From contig NZ_SRJC01000001.1 of assembly GCF_004684905.1 (NCBI RefSeq), positions 1,426,001 to 1,490,000 on the forward strand: DNA of 64,000 nucleotides, written 5' to 3'. Below are positions 63,635 through 64,000 of the stretch, piece by piece. The stretch is from Halobacillus salinus. GTDB lineage: Bacteria > Bacillota > Bacilli > Bacillales > Halobacillaceae. The notes beneath the pieces were generated by a model, which worked only from the letters and a program-made list of their open reading frames with translations, was not told the DNA's origin and searched no databases. Positions within the stretch are counted from its first letter, which is position 1, and each line of letters begins with the position of its first letter. Both the position numbers and the translations under genes were made by a program.

Positions 63635-64000
63635 TTAAATCCACTCCAGCATTTCCATACGGTTTCCGAATGGATCCTGTACATAAATACGGTTCGCTCC
63701 AGGTAAATTATCATCCACTACAAAAGGATACTCTTTATCTGTCAAGTGAGTTTTTAAAGCTTCTATTTCACGAACTTGGAATGCAGGGTGAGCTTTTTTT
63801 GCTGGGGAAAAGGGTTCTTCGATGCCGATATGTATTTGATAATTCCCTAACTGAAACCAGACGCCCCCGCGCTTTTTCAGATTCTCCGGCTTCTCGATTT
63901 CCGTAAGACCCAAGATTCCATTGAAAAAGGTACGTGCTTCTTCTTCCGATCCTGCTGGTGCTGCCAGCTGAATGTGATCGATTCGTTCGAATTGATAGGC
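63635..64000 (-). CDS. VOC/glyoxalase family protein, start beyond the window
   Basis: At least 121 residues of a single-domain VOC protein: FERIDHIQLAAP at the visible N-terminus, VWFQLGNYQIHIGIEEPFSP, AHPAFQVREIEALKTHL and the closing YVQDPFGNRMEMLEWI. The frame is open to base 64000, so only one or two codons seem to be missing. An internal ATG at 63913 would delete the first strand and is rejected. Substrate unknown. Confidence 0.88.
   Translation of the reverse strand, partial: AYQFERIDHIQLAAPAGSEEEARTFFNGILGLTEIEKPENLKKRGGVWFQLGNYQIHIGIEEPFSPAKKAHPAFQVREIEALKTHLTDKEYPFVVDDNLPGANRIYVQDPFGNRMEMLEWI

Overview
The window is a Bacillaceae chromosome, most like moderately halophilic genera such as Halobacillus or Pontibacillus; the genus is an inference. 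Firmicute AGGAGG ribosome binding sites with frequent TTG and GTG starts, RemA, the PrkC/PrpC pair, RqcH and a hidden spoVM (a sporulation gene) point to an endospore former. Almost all of the first 19 kb is the Bacillus subtilis yloA-to-yloV region, read on the minus strand.

1-19 kb, conserved core. From right to left: rqcH (plus strand, divergent), an MFS gene and a small regulator, then yicC-remA-gmk-rpoZ-coaBC-priA-fmt-rsmB-prpC-prkC-rsgA-rpe, then thiN-spoVM. rpmB is on the plus strand and asp23-fakA on the minus strand, with fakA cut by the window edge. Compared with B. subtilis, defA is absent between priA and fmt, rlmN is absent between rsmB and prpC, and yloB is replaced. The rpe-thiN gap holds six TGTACCA boxes spaced exactly 21 bp apart.

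19-51 kb, variable chromosome. Mostly single genes and short operons: a beta-lactamase-fold hydrolase, a chemotaxis receptor, LysR with a divergent FMN reductase, a HAD phosphatase, DUF2975 with XRE, an amidase, an old-yellow-enzyme, a split threonine/serine exporter, an MFS transporter behind a T-box riboswitch, an FtsX-type ABC exporter with an unusual C-terminal domain, the muropeptide pair nagZ-namZ behind a cre site, CapA, an aldehyde dehydrogenase, a decayed SDR gene and an EmrE-family exporter with a divergent XRE-cupin regulator. A family of GGGAC...GTCCC palindromes is scattered through this part and forms the 3' ends of two genes.

51.4-63.6 kb, candidate cassette array. By eye this part is AT-richer. 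It holds about twenty small, mostly minus-strand genes: small membrane proteins, lipoproteins, a CPBP protease, two zinc metalloproteases, a 2H phosphoesterase relative, NUDIX, GNAT and a TetR operon. Most are followed within a few to about 45 nt of the stop codon by a copy of a ~34 bp repeat that starts GCCCCCG and ends with a short hairpin and GATAA. At least thirteen clear copies occur, nearly all in one orientation. Gene content and layout resemble an integron cassette array, but no integrase is in the window and the repeat is not a canonical attC. This is the most interesting part of the window.
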